DNA of 64,000 nucleotides, from positions 124,001 through 188,000 of the forward strand of contig NZ_JAHXZL010000001.1 of assembly GCF_019429525.1 (NCBI RefSeq). The letters are read 5' to 3'. Positions 1 through 8,967 of the stretch are shown here, piece after piece. A program made the position numbers and the translations under genes. Numbering within the stretch: position 1 is the first letter of the stretch; every line of letters begins with the position of its first letter. Origin of the DNA: Sphingomonas folli. GTDB taxonomy: Bacteria; Pseudomonadota; Alphaproteobacteria; Sphingomonadales; Sphingomonadaceae. Below the pieces are notes generated by a model, which was given only the letters and a program-made list of their open reading frames with translations, made no database searches and was not told the DNA's origin.

Positions 1-67
1 TGTGACCGCGGCAAGTCGTGGCCTGCCACGGAGCTGGTCGCGATGATCAGCCATCCGCCCCGCTCGC

Positions 68-165
68 GGGGAGGGGGGTATGGTGGAGCGCGGCTCCCGC
101 AGATGCGGAAGCTGCGAGGAGAGCCCCCTCCACCACCGCGCCGACGCGCGGCGGTCCCCCTCCCC
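68..165. repeat. Nested palindromic intergenic repeat
   Basis: Two nested inverted repeats fill the gap downstream of the peroxiredoxin gene. The outer arms are G-rich at 68-78 and C-rich at 156-165 (GGGGAGGGGG against CCCCCTCCCC). The inner arms are TGGTGGAG at 81-88 and CTCCACCA at 128-135. This resembles the palindromic intergenic elements often seen in sphingomonad genomes and could also end transcription of the minus-strand gene. Other copies were not found by eye in this window. Confidence 0.5.
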
Positions 166-188
166 ATGTCGGGGAGGATCAGGGAGGT

Positions 189-668
189 TCACAGCAGCGT
201 CAGCAGATGCTCCGCCGAGCTGACGCGAAACTCGCCCGGCGCCTCGACCTCGAGCGACTCGATCACTCCGTCGTTCACCACCATCGCGTAGCGCTGGCTG
301 CGCTTGCCCATGCCGTATCTGCTGCCGTCCATGTCGAGCCCGAGCGCGCCGGCGAAGTCGCCGTTGCCGTCGGCGAGCATCGTCACGCCCTGGGCGTCGT
401 TCTGCTTGGCCCAGGCGCCGAGCACGAAGGCGTCGTTCACCGCGGTGCAGGCGATCTCGTCGACGCCCTTGGCGCGCAGCTCCTCCGCCTTGTCGAGATA
501 GCCCGGCAGGTGGCGCGCCGAGCAGGTCGGGGTGAAGGCGCCCGGCACCGCGAACAGCGCGACGCGACGTCCCCTGAAATACTCGGCGGAATCCACCGGC
601 TCCGGCCCGTCGGCGGTGACCTTGGTGAGGCGGACGGACGGCAGAGTGTCGCCGACGCTGATCGTCAT
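189..668 (-). CDS. Peroxiredoxin, Prx5-like (AhpC/TSA superfamily)
   Basis: This 159-residue cytosolic thiol peroxidase should reduce H2O2 and organic peroxides using glutaredoxin or thioredoxin as donor. The Prx5/redoxin signature PGAFTPTCS carries the peroxidatic Cys at about residue 49, and the downstream segment with the ARHLPGY motif is typical of the family. Length matches single-domain Prx5 proteins of about 160 residues. It is transcribed away from yqgE, with about 100 bp between the two starts. I see no second conserved Cys, which fits a 1-Cys or glutathione-dependent enzyme. The family call is firm; the physiological reductant is not visible. Confidence 0.9.
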   Translation of the reverse strand: MTISVGDTLPSVRLTKVTADGPEPVDSAEYFRGRRVALFAVPGAFTPTCSARHLPGYLDKAEELRAKGVDEIACTAVNDAFVLGAWAKQNDAQGVTMLADGNGDFAGALGLDMDGSRYGMGKRSQRYAMVVNDGVIESLEVEAPGEFRVSSAEHLLTLL

Positions 669-765
669 AAGCAGGTCTCCGGTACGAGGACGCGGCGGAT
701 GTCGCAGCCGGCGCGGGTGATTTCAAGCTTTGGCAAGCGCGGCCACACGCACTAGGCTCGGCGCG

Positions 766-1326
766 ATGGAGCAAGCCAGCTATCTCACCGGTCAGTTCCT
801 GCTCGCCATGCCCGGGATCGGTGACCCGCGCTTCGAGCATTCGGTGATCGCGATCTGCAGCCACGACGAGAGCGGCGCGCTCGGCGTCGGAGTCGGCGCG
901 GTGGTCAACGGTCTGGGGCTGCACGACGTGCTCGAGCAGCTCGAGATCGCGCCGGGCGAGGCGCCCGACGCGCCGGTGCATTTCGGCGGGCCGGTGGAGA
1001 CGCGGCGCGGCTTCGTGCTGCACTCGAGCGACTGGGGCGGGCACGACACGCTCGACGTCGCGGGGCGCTGGGCGCTGTCGGGCACGCTCGACGTGCTGCG
1101 CGCGATCGCCGCGGGCAACGGCCCCACTCGCTGGCTGGTCGCGCTGGGCTATGCCGGCTGGGCGCCGGGCCAGCTCGACGCCGAGATGACGCGGCACGGC
1201 TGGCTCAACGTCAGCGACACGCCCGAGATGCTGTTCGACACGCCGGTGGAACGCCGCTGGAGTCGCGGCTTCGCCGCCGCCGGGGTCGACCCGCGACTGC
1301 TGTCGAGCGAGAGCGGACACAGCTGA
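766..1326 (+). CDS. YqgE/AlgH family protein
   Basis: The 186-residue product begins MEQASYLTGQFLLAMPGIGD, the usual N-terminus of the YqgE/AlgH family. Further family segments are present: the FEHSVIAICSHDESGALGVGVG stretch (given here from residue 22) and VHFGGPVE. The biochemical role of the family is not settled; it was once implicated in alginate regulation in Pseudomonas. The frame is open upstream to 730, but the ATG at 766 gives the conserved start, so I chose it. It lies just before the ahcY operator-like palindrome, on the same strand, and ends at 1326. Confidence 0.88.
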   Translation: MEQASYLTGQFLLAMPGIGDPRFEHSVIAICSHDESGALGVGVGAVVNGLGLHDVLEQLEIAPGEAPDAPVHFGGPVETRRGFVLHSSDWGGHDTLDVAGRWALSGTLDVLRAIAAGNGPTRWLVALGYAGWAPGQLDAEMTRHGWLNVSDTPEMLFDTPVERRWSRGFAAAGVDPRLLSSESGHS

Positions 1327-1343
1327 GTCGCTCCCGCAGAACG

Positions 1344-1363
1344 ATATAAAGATATCTTTATAT
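1344..1363. promoter_or_regulatory. Perfect 20-bp palindrome upstream of ahcY (SahR-like operator candidate)
   Basis: ATATAAAGATATCTTTATAT is a perfect inverted repeat about 90 bp before the ahcY start. It is strikingly AT-rich in this GC-rich setting. From memory, proteobacterial SahR (an ArsR-family repressor sensing S-adenosylhomocysteine) binds palindromes of this general type ahead of methionine-cycle genes. The palindrome is seen directly; the regulator is inferred, and no sahR gene lies in the window. Confidence 0.6.
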
Positions 1364-1452
1364 TTGATCGACGGCGCCGGCCGGGCTAAGGCGCGCGGAT
1401 GCCGATCGGTGCGTGGCGCCTTGGTCGGCCCTATCGGACTGGAGACAACGCC

Positions 1453-2871
1453 GTGGCTACCGCCCCCGTGCTCGACACTAACGATTACGTCATCAAGGAC
1501 ATCGGCCTCGCCGATTTCGGCCGCGCCGAGATCAAGATCGCCGAGACCGAGATGCCCGGCCTGATGGCGCTGCGCGACGAGTTCGGCGCGGCGCAGCCGC
1601 TCAAGGGCGCGCGCATCACCGGCTCGCTGCACATGACGATCCAGACCGCGGTGCTGATCGAGACGCTGACCGCGCTCGGCGCCGACGTGCGCTGGGCGAC
1701 CTGCAACATCTTCTCGACCCAGGACCATGCCGCCGCCGCGATCGCCGCCGCGGGTATCCCGGTGTTCGCGGTCAAGGGCGAGACGCTCGCCGATTATTGG
1801 GACTATGTCGGCTCCATCTTCGACTGGGACGACGGCAACGGGCAGACCGCCAACATCATCCTCGACGACGGCGGCGACGCGACCATGTTCGCGCTGTGGG
1901 GCGCCAAGCTCGAGGCGGGCCAGAGCTTCGGCGAGCCGGAGAACGAGGAAGAGGTCGAGTTCCAGCGGTCGGTCAAGGCGTTCATCGCCAAGAAGCCGGG
2001 GTATCTGACCGAGACGGTCAAGAACCTGAAGGGCGTCTCGGAAGAGACCACCACCGGCGTCCACCGCCTGTACGAGATCGCGAAGAAGGGCGAGCTGCCC
2101 TTCCCGGCGATCAACGTGAACGACTCGGTGACCAAGTCGAAGTTCGACAATCTCTACGGCTGCAAGGAGTCGCTGGTCGACGCGATCCGCCGCGCCACCG
2201 ACGTGATGCTGGCCGGCAAGGTCGCGACCGTCGCGGGCTTCGGCGACGTCGGCAAGGGCTCTGCGGCGTCGCTGCGCAACGGCGGCGCGCGCGTGCTGGT
2301 CACCGAGATCGACCCGATCTGCGCGCTGCAGGCGGCGATGGAGGGCTATGAGGTCGTGACGATGGAGGAGGCGGTGAAGCGCTCCGACATCTTCGTCACC
2401 GCGACCGGCAACGCCGACGTGATCACCGCCGATCACATGAAGGCCATGAAGCCGATGGCGATCGTCTGCAACATCGGCCACTTCGACTCGGAGATCCAGA
2501 TCGCCGCGCTGTCGAACTACAAGTGGACCGAGGTGAAGCCCGGCACCGACCTGGTCGAGTTCCCGGACGGCAAGCAGATCATCGTGCTCGCCAGGGGTCG
2601 TCTGGTGAACCTGGGCTGCGCGACCGGGCACCCGTCGTTCGTGATGTCGGCGTCGTTCACCAACCAGACGCTGGCGCAGATCGAGCTGTGGACCAAGGGC
2701 GAGACCTACAAGAACGAGGTCTACGTCCTTCCCAAGCACCTCGACGAGAAGGTGGCCGCGCTCCACCTCGAGAAGCTGGGCGTGCAGCTGTCGCAGCTGA
2801 GCGAGAAGCAGGCCAAGTATATCGGCGTGCCGGTCGCTGGCCCGTTCAAGCCGGACCATTATCGCTACTGA
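1453..2871 (+). CDS. ahcY: Adenosylhomocysteinase
   Basis: The enzyme hydrolyses S-adenosylhomocysteine to adenosine and homocysteine in the methionine/SAM cycle, in the cytosol. The 472-residue product has the NAD-binding [10 protein letters not shown] motif at about residues 262-271, the substrate-region segment [16 protein letters not shown], and the C-terminal KPDHYRY that completes the NAD site of the neighbouring subunit. The frame is open from 1399, but a GTG at 1453 preceded by GGAG at 1441-1444 gives the family N-terminus ([20 protein letters not shown]), so I prefer it. A strong hairpin follows the stop. Confidence 0.96.
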   Translation: MATAPVLDTNDYVIKDIGLADFGRAEIKIAETEMPGLMALRDEFGAAQPLKGARITGSLHMTIQTAVLIETLTALGADVRWATCNIFSTQDHAAAAIAAAGIPVFAVKGETLADYWDYVGSIFDWDDGNGQTANIILDDGGDATMFALWGAKLEAGQSFGEPENEEEVEFQRSVKAFIAKKPGYLTETVKNLKGVSEETTTGVHRLYEIAKKGELPFPAINVNDSVTKSKFDNLYGCKESLVDAIRRATDVMLAGKVATVAGFGDVGKGSAASLRNGGARVLVTEIDPICALQAAMEGYEVVTMEEAVKRSDIFVTATGNADVITADHMKAMKPMAIVCNIGHFDSEIQIAALSNYKWTEVKPGTDLVEFPDGKQIIVLARGRLVNLGCATGHPSFVMSASFTNQTLAQIELWTKGETYKNEVYVLPKHLDEKVAALHLEKLGVQLSQLSEKQAKYIGVPVAGPFKPDHYRY

Positions 2872-2895
2872 TCGATCGGCCGATTGGTTGAGCAG

Positions 2896-2930
2896 GAAGG
2901 GGCGGTGCCGTGGGGCGCCGCCCCTTCTCG
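2896..2930 (+). terminator. Terminator hairpin after ahcY
   Basis: GAAGGGGCGG (2896-2905) pairs perfectly with CCGCCCCTTC (2918-2927) around a 12-nt loop, 25 bp past the ahcY stop. The T-run is weak, as usual in GC-rich genomes. Confidence 0.7.
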
Positions 2931-3044
2931 CATGTTGCCTCGGCGCAACAGCTAAACGTTAATCCACGATGAACCCTTGCGACGACGATCCCGAGATGTC
3001 CCTAATGCGACAGGAATGTTGCGGCCTCGAGCAGGGAAAAAGCG

Positions 3045-6000
3045 ATGATGATCTCGCGGTGGATGATGATCTCGCATTGGCGGAGCGGCTGCGCGGTGAT
3101 GGCGCTGGTGGCGGGCGGGTCCAGCCTGCCGGCCATGGCGCAGCAGCAGCCGCTTGAGACCGCGACCCAGCGGCAGGCTCCCGACGCGGCCCCTACTGCG
3201 GCGGACGCGGCGGAGGTCGACGACCCCGTCGACATCGTCGTCACCGGCTCGCGTATCGCTCGCCCCGAGATCGACTCACCGACCCCGGTGACCAGTTACT
3301 CCTCCGCCTCGCTGCAGCAGTCGGGCCGTGTCAATGTCACCGACTTCCTGACGCAGAACCCCGCGCTGATCGGCTCGTCGACCAGCGCGAGCCAGTCCGG
3401 CTCGACCGCCGACAACGGCGCCGCCGGCGTCAACCTGCTCAACCTGCGCAATCTCGGGTCGAACCGGACTCTCGTACTGGTGGACGGGCGGCGCCACGTC
3501 GCCGGGCTGCCCGGCACCGCGTCGGTGGACATCAACACCATTCCCGCCGATCTGATCGAACGGATCGACGTGACCACGGGGGGTGCCTCGGCGATCTACG
3601 GCGCCGACGGCGTGTCGGGCGTCGTCAATTTCGTGCTGAAGCGCGACTTCGAGGGGCTGATCGCGCGCGCGCAGACCGGCATCTCCGAATATGGCGACGC
3701 CGGCGGCCGGTTCGCCTCTGTGACGGGCGGCAAAAATTTCGCCGGCGGCCGCGGCAATGTCGCGCTCAACTACGAGTTCCGCGACGACGACCGGGTCAGC
3801 TCCTTCGCGCGCGAGCGCACCGGCAACCCGCTGCGGACCTACGGCATCGTGCGGGATGACGCTGCCGGCGGGCAGTACACACGCGTGCGCACCAACGATC
3901 TGCGTTACGCCGACAGCTCGCGCGGCGGCGCGGTCGACCTCGACCTCGATGGCCTGCCCGATTTCAACGGCGACGGCAGCGTCTACGACCGTGGCCGGCT
4001 CTTGCCCGGCACCGGCTTCACCCAGGGCGGCGACAGTACGCCGCTCGCCGGCTATCAGGGCGACCTGCAGCCCAAGAACCGCATCCACAACGTCAATCTG
4101 CTGACCAGCTTCGAGGTCTCGCCGGCGCTGCGGCTGTTCGCCCAGGGCAAATACACCAACACGCACAGCTACACCGTGTCGCAGCCGAGCTTCGACTTCT
4201 TCACCTATCTCGCTCCCGACAACGCCTTCCTGATCGATCGCTTCGGCGCCGACGCGGCGGCCGACGGCGCGCTCGTCTCCCGCGACAATTTCGATTTCGG
4301 GGTTCGGGGAGAGTCGTCGAAGCGCGAGACCTATCGTTCGGTGATCGGCGCCGACGGGCGGATGAGCGATCATGCCCGCTACGAGATCTCGTATACTTAC
4401 GGCCGCACCGACAGCCGCTTCCTCTCCACCAACTACCGGATCAGCGATCGTTATTTCGCGGCGCTGGATGCCGTGCGCGACCCCGCGACAGGGCAGATCG
4501 TGTGCCGCTCGAACCTGGACCCCACCGCCAACATCGATCCGAACAACTACGACTCGCCGGCGACCACCTTCACGCCAGGTGCGAACAGCGGTTGCCAGCC
4601 GCTCAACATCCTTGGCGAGGGTTCGCCCAGCGCCGCGGCACTGGCGTTCGCTCAGGCCGATATGGTCAATTTCTATCGTGTCCAGCAGCACGTCGTCTCC
4701 GGATCGATCAGCGGCGACTTCGGCCAATTTTTCGAGCTGCCCGGCGGTCCGATCGGCTTCGCGCTCGGCGGCGAGTATCGCAAGGAGAGCAGCCGCTTCA
4801 CGCCCGACCCGCTGGTCGAGGCGGGGGCGCTGCTGGACTTCTCGCAAACCTCGCGGGAGAGCGGCAGCTTCGACGTGAAGGAGGCGTTCGGCGAGCTGCG
4901 CGCGCCGCTGCTCAAGGATCTGCCCTTCGCCGACACGCTCGAGTTCAACGCCGCGCTACGAGTCTCAGATTACAGCACCGTCGGCAACACGACCACGTGG
5001 CAGGTCAGCGGCATCTGGGCGCCCGTCCGGGACATCCGCTTCCGCGGCGGCTACTCGGAAGCGGTGCGCGCCCCCAACATCAGCGAGCTGTACGCGCCGG
5101 TGAGCGGCGCCTACTCCTTCATCGACGACCCGTGCGACCCGGAGAACCTGCCCGAAGGCACGCAATACCGCGTCGCCAACTGTCAGGCCGCGCTCACCGC
5201 GGCGGGCCTGTCGCCGGCCCAGATCGCGGCGTTCAACCCGGTCAATGATCCGACCGCCACGGTCAGCCTCCCGGGCCGGGCCGGCGGCAATCGCTCATTG
5301 CGCGAGGAGATCGCGAAGACCTGGACCGCGGGCGTGGTGCTGCTGCCGCGATTCGCGCCCGGCCTGTCGATCACCGCCGACTGGTATGACATCAACTTGA
5401 CCAACGCGGTGAACTTGCCCACCGCGCAGCAATTGGTCGACCTCTGCGTGGATCAGCCGACGCTCGACAATCCGTATTGCGCGAATGTCTCGCGGAGCGG
5501 CACGACCGGCTATGTCAGCGACTATCTGCTGCAGCCGCAGAACGTCGCCGCGTTCCGCACGCAGGGACTGGACCTGCAGGTCGCCTATAACATCGACGCG
5601 GGTAAGATCGGCCGCTTCTACGCCAAGCTCATCGGCAACTACCTCGATCGCCTCGACTTTGTGCCTACTCCTGGAGCCGAGCGCGAGGATCAGCTCCAAC
5701 TCCCGACGCTGCCCGCGCCGAAATATTCGGGCACGTTCGACCTCACCTGGACCAAGGGCGCGATCACGCTCAACTACGGGCTCAACTACGCCAGCAAGGT
5801 CCGTCGTTTCACCCGCGATCAGGTCAGCGCCAACCCGGATATCGCCGCGCCCGAATACCTCTACTATCGCGAGCGTTGGGAGCACGACGTCCAGGCCTCG
5901 ATCGCGGTCGAGAAGGGCTTCAGCTTCTACTTCGGCGCCAACAACTTCACCGGCGCCGGCGTCGAGCCGACCGGCTACAGCCCCTTCCCCTACTCGTTCC

Positions 6001-6053
6001 TCGGCCGCTATTACTACGCCGGCGCGCGCATCGCGCTGGACCGGCTGCTCTGA
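3045..6053 (+). CDS. TonB-dependent receptor (substrate unknown)
   Basis: This 1002-residue outer-membrane transporter has a hydrophobic signal peptide ending near AMAQQQ, a TonB-box-like stretch VDIVVTGSRI at about residues 62-71, a plug domain (SNRTLVLVDGRR, IERIDVTTGGASAIYGADGVSGVVNFVLK), and a long beta-barrel closing in aromatic strands. No N-terminal STN signalling domain is visible, so it should not signal to an anti-sigma factor. The first 12 residues are a near-exact tandem duplication, MMISRW then MMISHW, leaving four in-frame ATGs (3045, 3048, 3063, 3066). No substrate-specific neighbour is present; it stands between ahcY and divL. Confidence 0.88.
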   Translation: MMISRWMMISHWRSGCAVMALVAGGSSLPAMAQQQPLETATQRQAPDAAPTAADAAEVDDPVDIVVTGSRIARPEIDSPTPVTSYSSASLQQSGRVNVTDFLTQNPALIGSSTSASQSGSTADNGAAGVNLLNLRNLGSNRTLVLVDGRRHVAGLPGTASVDINTIPADLIERIDVTTGGASAIYGADGVSGVVNFVLKRDFEGLIARAQTGISEYGDAGGRFASVTGGKNFAGGRGNVALNYEFRDDDRVSSFARERTGNPLRTYGIVRDDAAGGQYTRVRTNDLRYADSSRGGAVDLDLDGLPDFNGDGSVYDRGRLLPGTGFTQGGDSTPLAGYQGDLQPKNRIHNVNLLTSFEVSPALRLFAQGKYTNTHSYTVSQPSFDFFTYLAPDNAFLIDRFGADAAADGALVSRDNFDFGVRGESSKRETYRSVIGADGRMSDHARYEISYTYGRTDSRFLSTNYRISDRYFAALDAVRDPATGQIVCRSNLDPTANIDPNNYDSPATTFTPGANSGCQPLNILGEGSPSAAALAFAQADMVNFYRVQQHVVSGSISGDFGQFFELPGGPIGFALGGEYRKESSRFTPDPLVEAGALLDFSQTSRESGSFDVKEAFGELRAPLLKDLPFADTLEFNAALRVSDYSTVGNTTTWQVSGIWAPVRDIRFRGGYSEAVRAPNISELYAPVSGAYSFIDDPCDPENLPEGTQYRVANCQAALTAAGLSPAQIAAFNPVNDPTATVSLPGRAGGNRSLREEIAKTWTAGVVLLPRFAPGLSITADWYDINLTNAVNLPTAQQLVDLCVDQPTLDNPYCANVSRSGTTGYVSDYLLQPQNVAAFRTQGLDLQVAYNIDAGKIGRFYAKLIGNYLDRLDFVPTPGAEREDQLQLPTLPAPKYSGTFDLTWTKGAITLNYGLNYASKVRRFTRDQVSANPDIAAPEYLYYRERWEHDVQASIAVEKGFSFYFGANNFTGAGVEPTGYSPFPYSFLGRYYYAGARIALDRLL

Positions 6054-6059
6054 TCGCGA

Positions 6060-6088
6060 GGCGGTGCGGCCGCGACGCCGCCCGTTTT
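6060..6088 (+). terminator. Probable terminator after the first TonB receptor
   Basis: GGCGG (6060-6064) pairs with CCGCC (6078-6082), followed by CGTTTTCC, just past the stop at 6053. Confidence 0.4.
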
Positions 6089-6169
6089 CCTCCCGCCGGC
6101 GCTTTTCCCGCGCGAAGGGCTTGCTAAATCACGGGACATGACGTCCCTGCGTGCCATGGTGCAGCGTCC

Positions 6170-8506
6170 ATGATCACCATCGCGCCCGCTACCGCGGTGA
6201 TCGTCGGTACCGTCGTCGCGCTGCTGCTGGTCGCGGGTGCGGTGCTGCTCGCGCTAGGGTTGCGCGCGCGTGCCGCGGCGGCCGGGGCGATCCGCGGGCG
6301 TGACGCGCTCGAGTCGCTGCTGGCGGTCGCGCCGATGCAGCCCGTGGTGGTCCATCCCGACGGGCGGGTCGAGATGGCGCGTCGCGTCGCCGATTGGCTC
6401 GGACTCTCGGGCGTGCCCTCCTATCTGCAGGAGCTGGAGGCGGCGGGCTGGGGGATGGACGCGTCCGATGGCGAGGCGATGGCGCGCGAGCTGTCGGCGT
6501 GCCAGCGCTCGGCGCGCGGCTTCACGCGCAGCCTGCACGCGCGCGACGGCCAACGCACGCTGACCGTGCAGGGCGAGCGGCGCGGCAGCGCGGTGATCCT
6601 GTGGTTCTACGATTCCACCGTCAGCGAGGGCGAGCGCCGCCGGCTGCGCGCCGAATATGCCGAGCTGTCCGACGCGTTCGACGCGCTCACGGGCCTGGTC
6701 GAGGCGGCGCCGCTGCCGATGTGGTACCGTGACAGCGACCTCCATATCGCGATCGTCAACTCGGCCTATGTCAGCGCGGTCGAGGGTAGCGACGCCGCCG
6801 ACGTGGTCGGGCGCGGGCTCGAGCTGGTCGACGGCTCGGGGCAGGGCGGCCCCAGCGCCGGCGCCGAGGTGGCGCTCGTCGAGGGGCGGCCGCAGCAGCG
6901 CGTGCTGCCCGCCACGATCGGCGGCGCGCGGCGCTCGCTGCGGATCCACGACGTGCCGCTCCCGGTCGGCGGGGTCGCCGGCTACGCCATCGACATCGAG
7001 GAGCTGGAGCAGAGCCACCTGCGCGAGCGCCGCTTCGCCGACGCGCAGCGCGCCATGCTCGACCGGCTCTCCGCCGGCGTCGCGCAGTTCGGGCGCGACC
7101 GCAGCCTGGTGTTCTGCAACCAGCCGTTCCGCCGACTTTTCGCGATGCGGATCGAGTGGCTCGCCGATCGCCCCGAGTTCGACCGCGTGCTCGAGCGGAT
7201 GCGCGAGGCCAATCGCGTGCCCGAGGTGCGTGACTTCCCCGGCTGGAAGGCGGAGCGGCGCGGCTGGTTCGTCGACGCCGAGGGCGCGATCGAGGAGAAT
7301 TGGCACCTTCCGGGCGGCACGCACCTGCGCGTCGTCGCGCAGCCGCTGCCCGACGGCGGGCTGCTGCTGATCTTCGAGGACCGTACCGAGCAGGTCCAGC
7401 TCGCCAGCGCGCGCGACACGCTGCTGCGCGTCCGCACCGCCACCTTCGACAATCTGTTCGAGGCGCTCGGCGTGTTCGCCGCGGACGGGCGGCTGCAGCT
7501 GTGGAACAACCGCTTCCGCGCGCTCTGGGACCTTGACGAGGAGTTCCTCACCGGCCACCCCCGCGTCGACGTCATCGCCGAGAAGGTGGCGGCCAAGCTC
7601 TCCAACCCGCGTCGCGCGCGCTCCATCGCCGAGCTTGTCCGCGTCGCCACGGTCGAGCGGCAGCAGCGCGCCGGCCACATCGCGCTGGCGGACGGGCGCA
7701 ACTTCGAGTTCGCCGCGGTGCCGCTGCCCGATGGCAACGCGCTGTTCACGATGCTCGACGTCACCGACAGCCGCGCGATGGAGCAGGCGCTGCGCGACCG
7801 CAACGACGCGCTCGAGGCGGCCGACCGGGTCAAGACCGCCTTCGTCGCCAACATGAGCTACGAGCTGCGCACGCCGCTCACCTCGATCAGCGGCTTCGCT
7901 GAGATGCTCCACGGCGGTTACGCCGGCGAGCTGACCCCCGACGCGACCGCCTATCTCGACGCCATCCTCGACTCGGTCGACCGGCTCGGCCTGCTGATCG
8001 ACGACGTGCTCGACCTCACCTCGACCGAGACCGGCGCGCGCCCGCTCGAGCGCGGCGACGTCGATCTCGGCGCGGTCGCGCGCGCCGCGGCGGACGCGCT
8101 GCGCGCCGCGGCCAAGCGCCACCACGTCGAGCTGGTGATCGAGGTGCAGCGGTCGGCGGGGCGGCTCACCGGCGACGCGCGTCGCATCCGCGAGGTGATC
8201 GAGCATCTGCTGCGCCACGCGGTCGGCTCGGCGCGCAGCGAGGGCCGCGTGCTGCTCCACGTCGACGGCAACGCCAAGACCGCGCGTATCATCGTCTCGG
8301 ACGACGGCGAGGGTCTGCCGCCCGACCTGGCCGCACGCGCCTTCGACCGGTTCGCGCAGAGCGGCGTGTCGGCGGGCAGCGAGCGCGCGCTCGGGCTCGG
8401 CTTGCCGCTGGCCAAGCAGTTCGTCGAGGCGCACGGCGGGACGATCGCGTTGGTCAGCGAGCAGGGCGAGGGCACGCTGATCACGGTCGAGCTCCCCCGG
8501 CGATGA
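6170..8506 (+). CDS. divL: DivL-like tyrosine pseudo-histidine kinase with PAS domains
   Basis: The 778-residue product has one N-terminal membrane helix (about 9-31), several PAS-type segments (about 165-275, 300-405 and 425-515), then a DHp/HATPase core. The phospho-acceptor box reads NMSYELRTPLTSI: the usual His is Tyr564. Caulobacter DivL, of similar length (769), carries Tyr550 there and controls CckA and CtrA as an allosteric partner. The N-box is also altered (EHLLRHAV, His for the key Asn), while G1 (DDGEGLP) and G2 (GLGLPLAK) remain. It heads a tightly overlapping gene run; its TGA overlaps the tsaE start as ATGA. DivL identity is strongly supported by residue and layout but was not tested by phylogeny. 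Confidence 0.85.
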   Translation: MITIAPATAVIVGTVVALLLVAGAVLLALGLRARAAAAGAIRGRDALESLLAVAPMQPVVVHPDGRVEMARRVADWLGLSGVPSYLQELEAAGWGMDASDGEAMARELSACQRSARGFTRSLHARDGQRTLTVQGERRGSAVILWFYDSTVSEGERRRLRAEYAELSDAFDALTGLVEAAPLPMWYRDSDLHIAIVNSAYVSAVEGSDAADVVGRGLELVDGSGQGGPSAGAEVALVEGRPQQRVLPATIGGARRSLRIHDVPLPVGGVAGYAIDIEELEQSHLRERRFADAQRAMLDRLSAGVAQFGRDRSLVFCNQPFRRLFAMRIEWLADRPEFDRVLERMREANRVPEVRDFPGWKAERRGWFVDAEGAIEENWHLPGGTHLRVVAQPLPDGGLLLIFEDRTEQVQLASARDTLLRVRTATFDNLFEALGVFAADGRLQLWNNRFRALWDLDEEFLTGHPRVDVIAEKVAAKLSNPRRARSIAELVRVATVERQQRAGHIALADGRNFEFAAVPLPDGNALFTMLDVTDSRAMEQALRDRNDALEAADRVKTAFVANMSYELRTPLTSISGFAEMLHGGYAGELTPDATAYLDAILDSVDRLGLLIDDVLDLTSTETGARPLERGDVDLGAVARAAADALRAAAKRHHVELVIEVQRSAGRLTGDARRIREVIEHLLRHAVGSARSEGRVLLHVDGNAKTARIIVSDDGEGLPPDLAARAFDRFAQSGVSAGSERALGLGLPLAKQFVEAHGGTIALVSEQGEGTLITVELPRR

Positions 8507-8967
8507 GCGTCGCCACGGGCACGCTGCGGCTGGCCGACGCCGCCGCGACCCTGGCGCTCGGCACCTCGCTCGCGCCGCTCCTGCGCGCCGGTGACGTTGT
8601 GACGCTGTCGGGCGGCCTCGGCGCGGGCAAGACCAGCCTCGCGCGCGGTGTACTCGCCGCGCTCGGCCTCGCCGAGGAGGCGCCGAGCCCGACCTTCGCG
8701 ATTGTCCAGCCTTATGCGCCGCCTGAGGTGACGCTGCCGCTGCTCCACGTCGACCTGTACCGGCTCGACGATCCGGCCGAGGTCGAGGAGCTGGGGCTCG
8801 ACGAGGCGCGGCTCGACTCGGCGCTGCTGATCGAGTGGCCCGAGCGCGCCGGCGCGGGGCGCTGGCCCGACGCGCTGGCGCTCACCCTCGCGGTCGCGCC
8901 GGACGGCGCGCGCCTATTGACTTGGGAGGCGCCGGCCGCTTGGGGAGCGCGATGGCGACCCCGATGA
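8503..8967 (+). CDS. tsaE: tRNA t6A37 biosynthesis ATPase TsaE
   Basis: TsaE is the ATPase that drives the TsaB-TsaD complex in making threonylcarbamoyladenosine at position 37 of ANN-decoding tRNAs. The 154-residue product has Walker A GGLGAGKT at residues 37-44, the family motif SPTFAIVQPY and the HVDLYRLDDPAEVEELGL segment. Length is normal. It overlaps divL by 4 bp (ATGA) and sits 15 bp before amgK, so translation is probably coupled along the run. Confidence 0.95.
   Translation: MSVATGTLRLADAAATLALGTSLAPLLRAGDVVTLSGGLGAGKTSLARGVLAALGLAEEAPSPTFAIVQPYAPPEVTLPLLHVDLYRLDDPAEVEELGLDEARLDSALLIEWPERAGAGRWPDALALTLAVAPDGARLLTWEAPAAWGARWRPR

Noticed and set aside
1327..1452. Possible SAH riboswitch in the ahcY leader
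   Set aside because: I could not see the conserved core of that riboswitch; the perfect palindrome suggests protein-based control instead.
6254..8434. A 726-codon minus-strand frame opposite divL
   Set aside because: Antisense to divL, with the repetitive charged composition of a GC-rich shadow.
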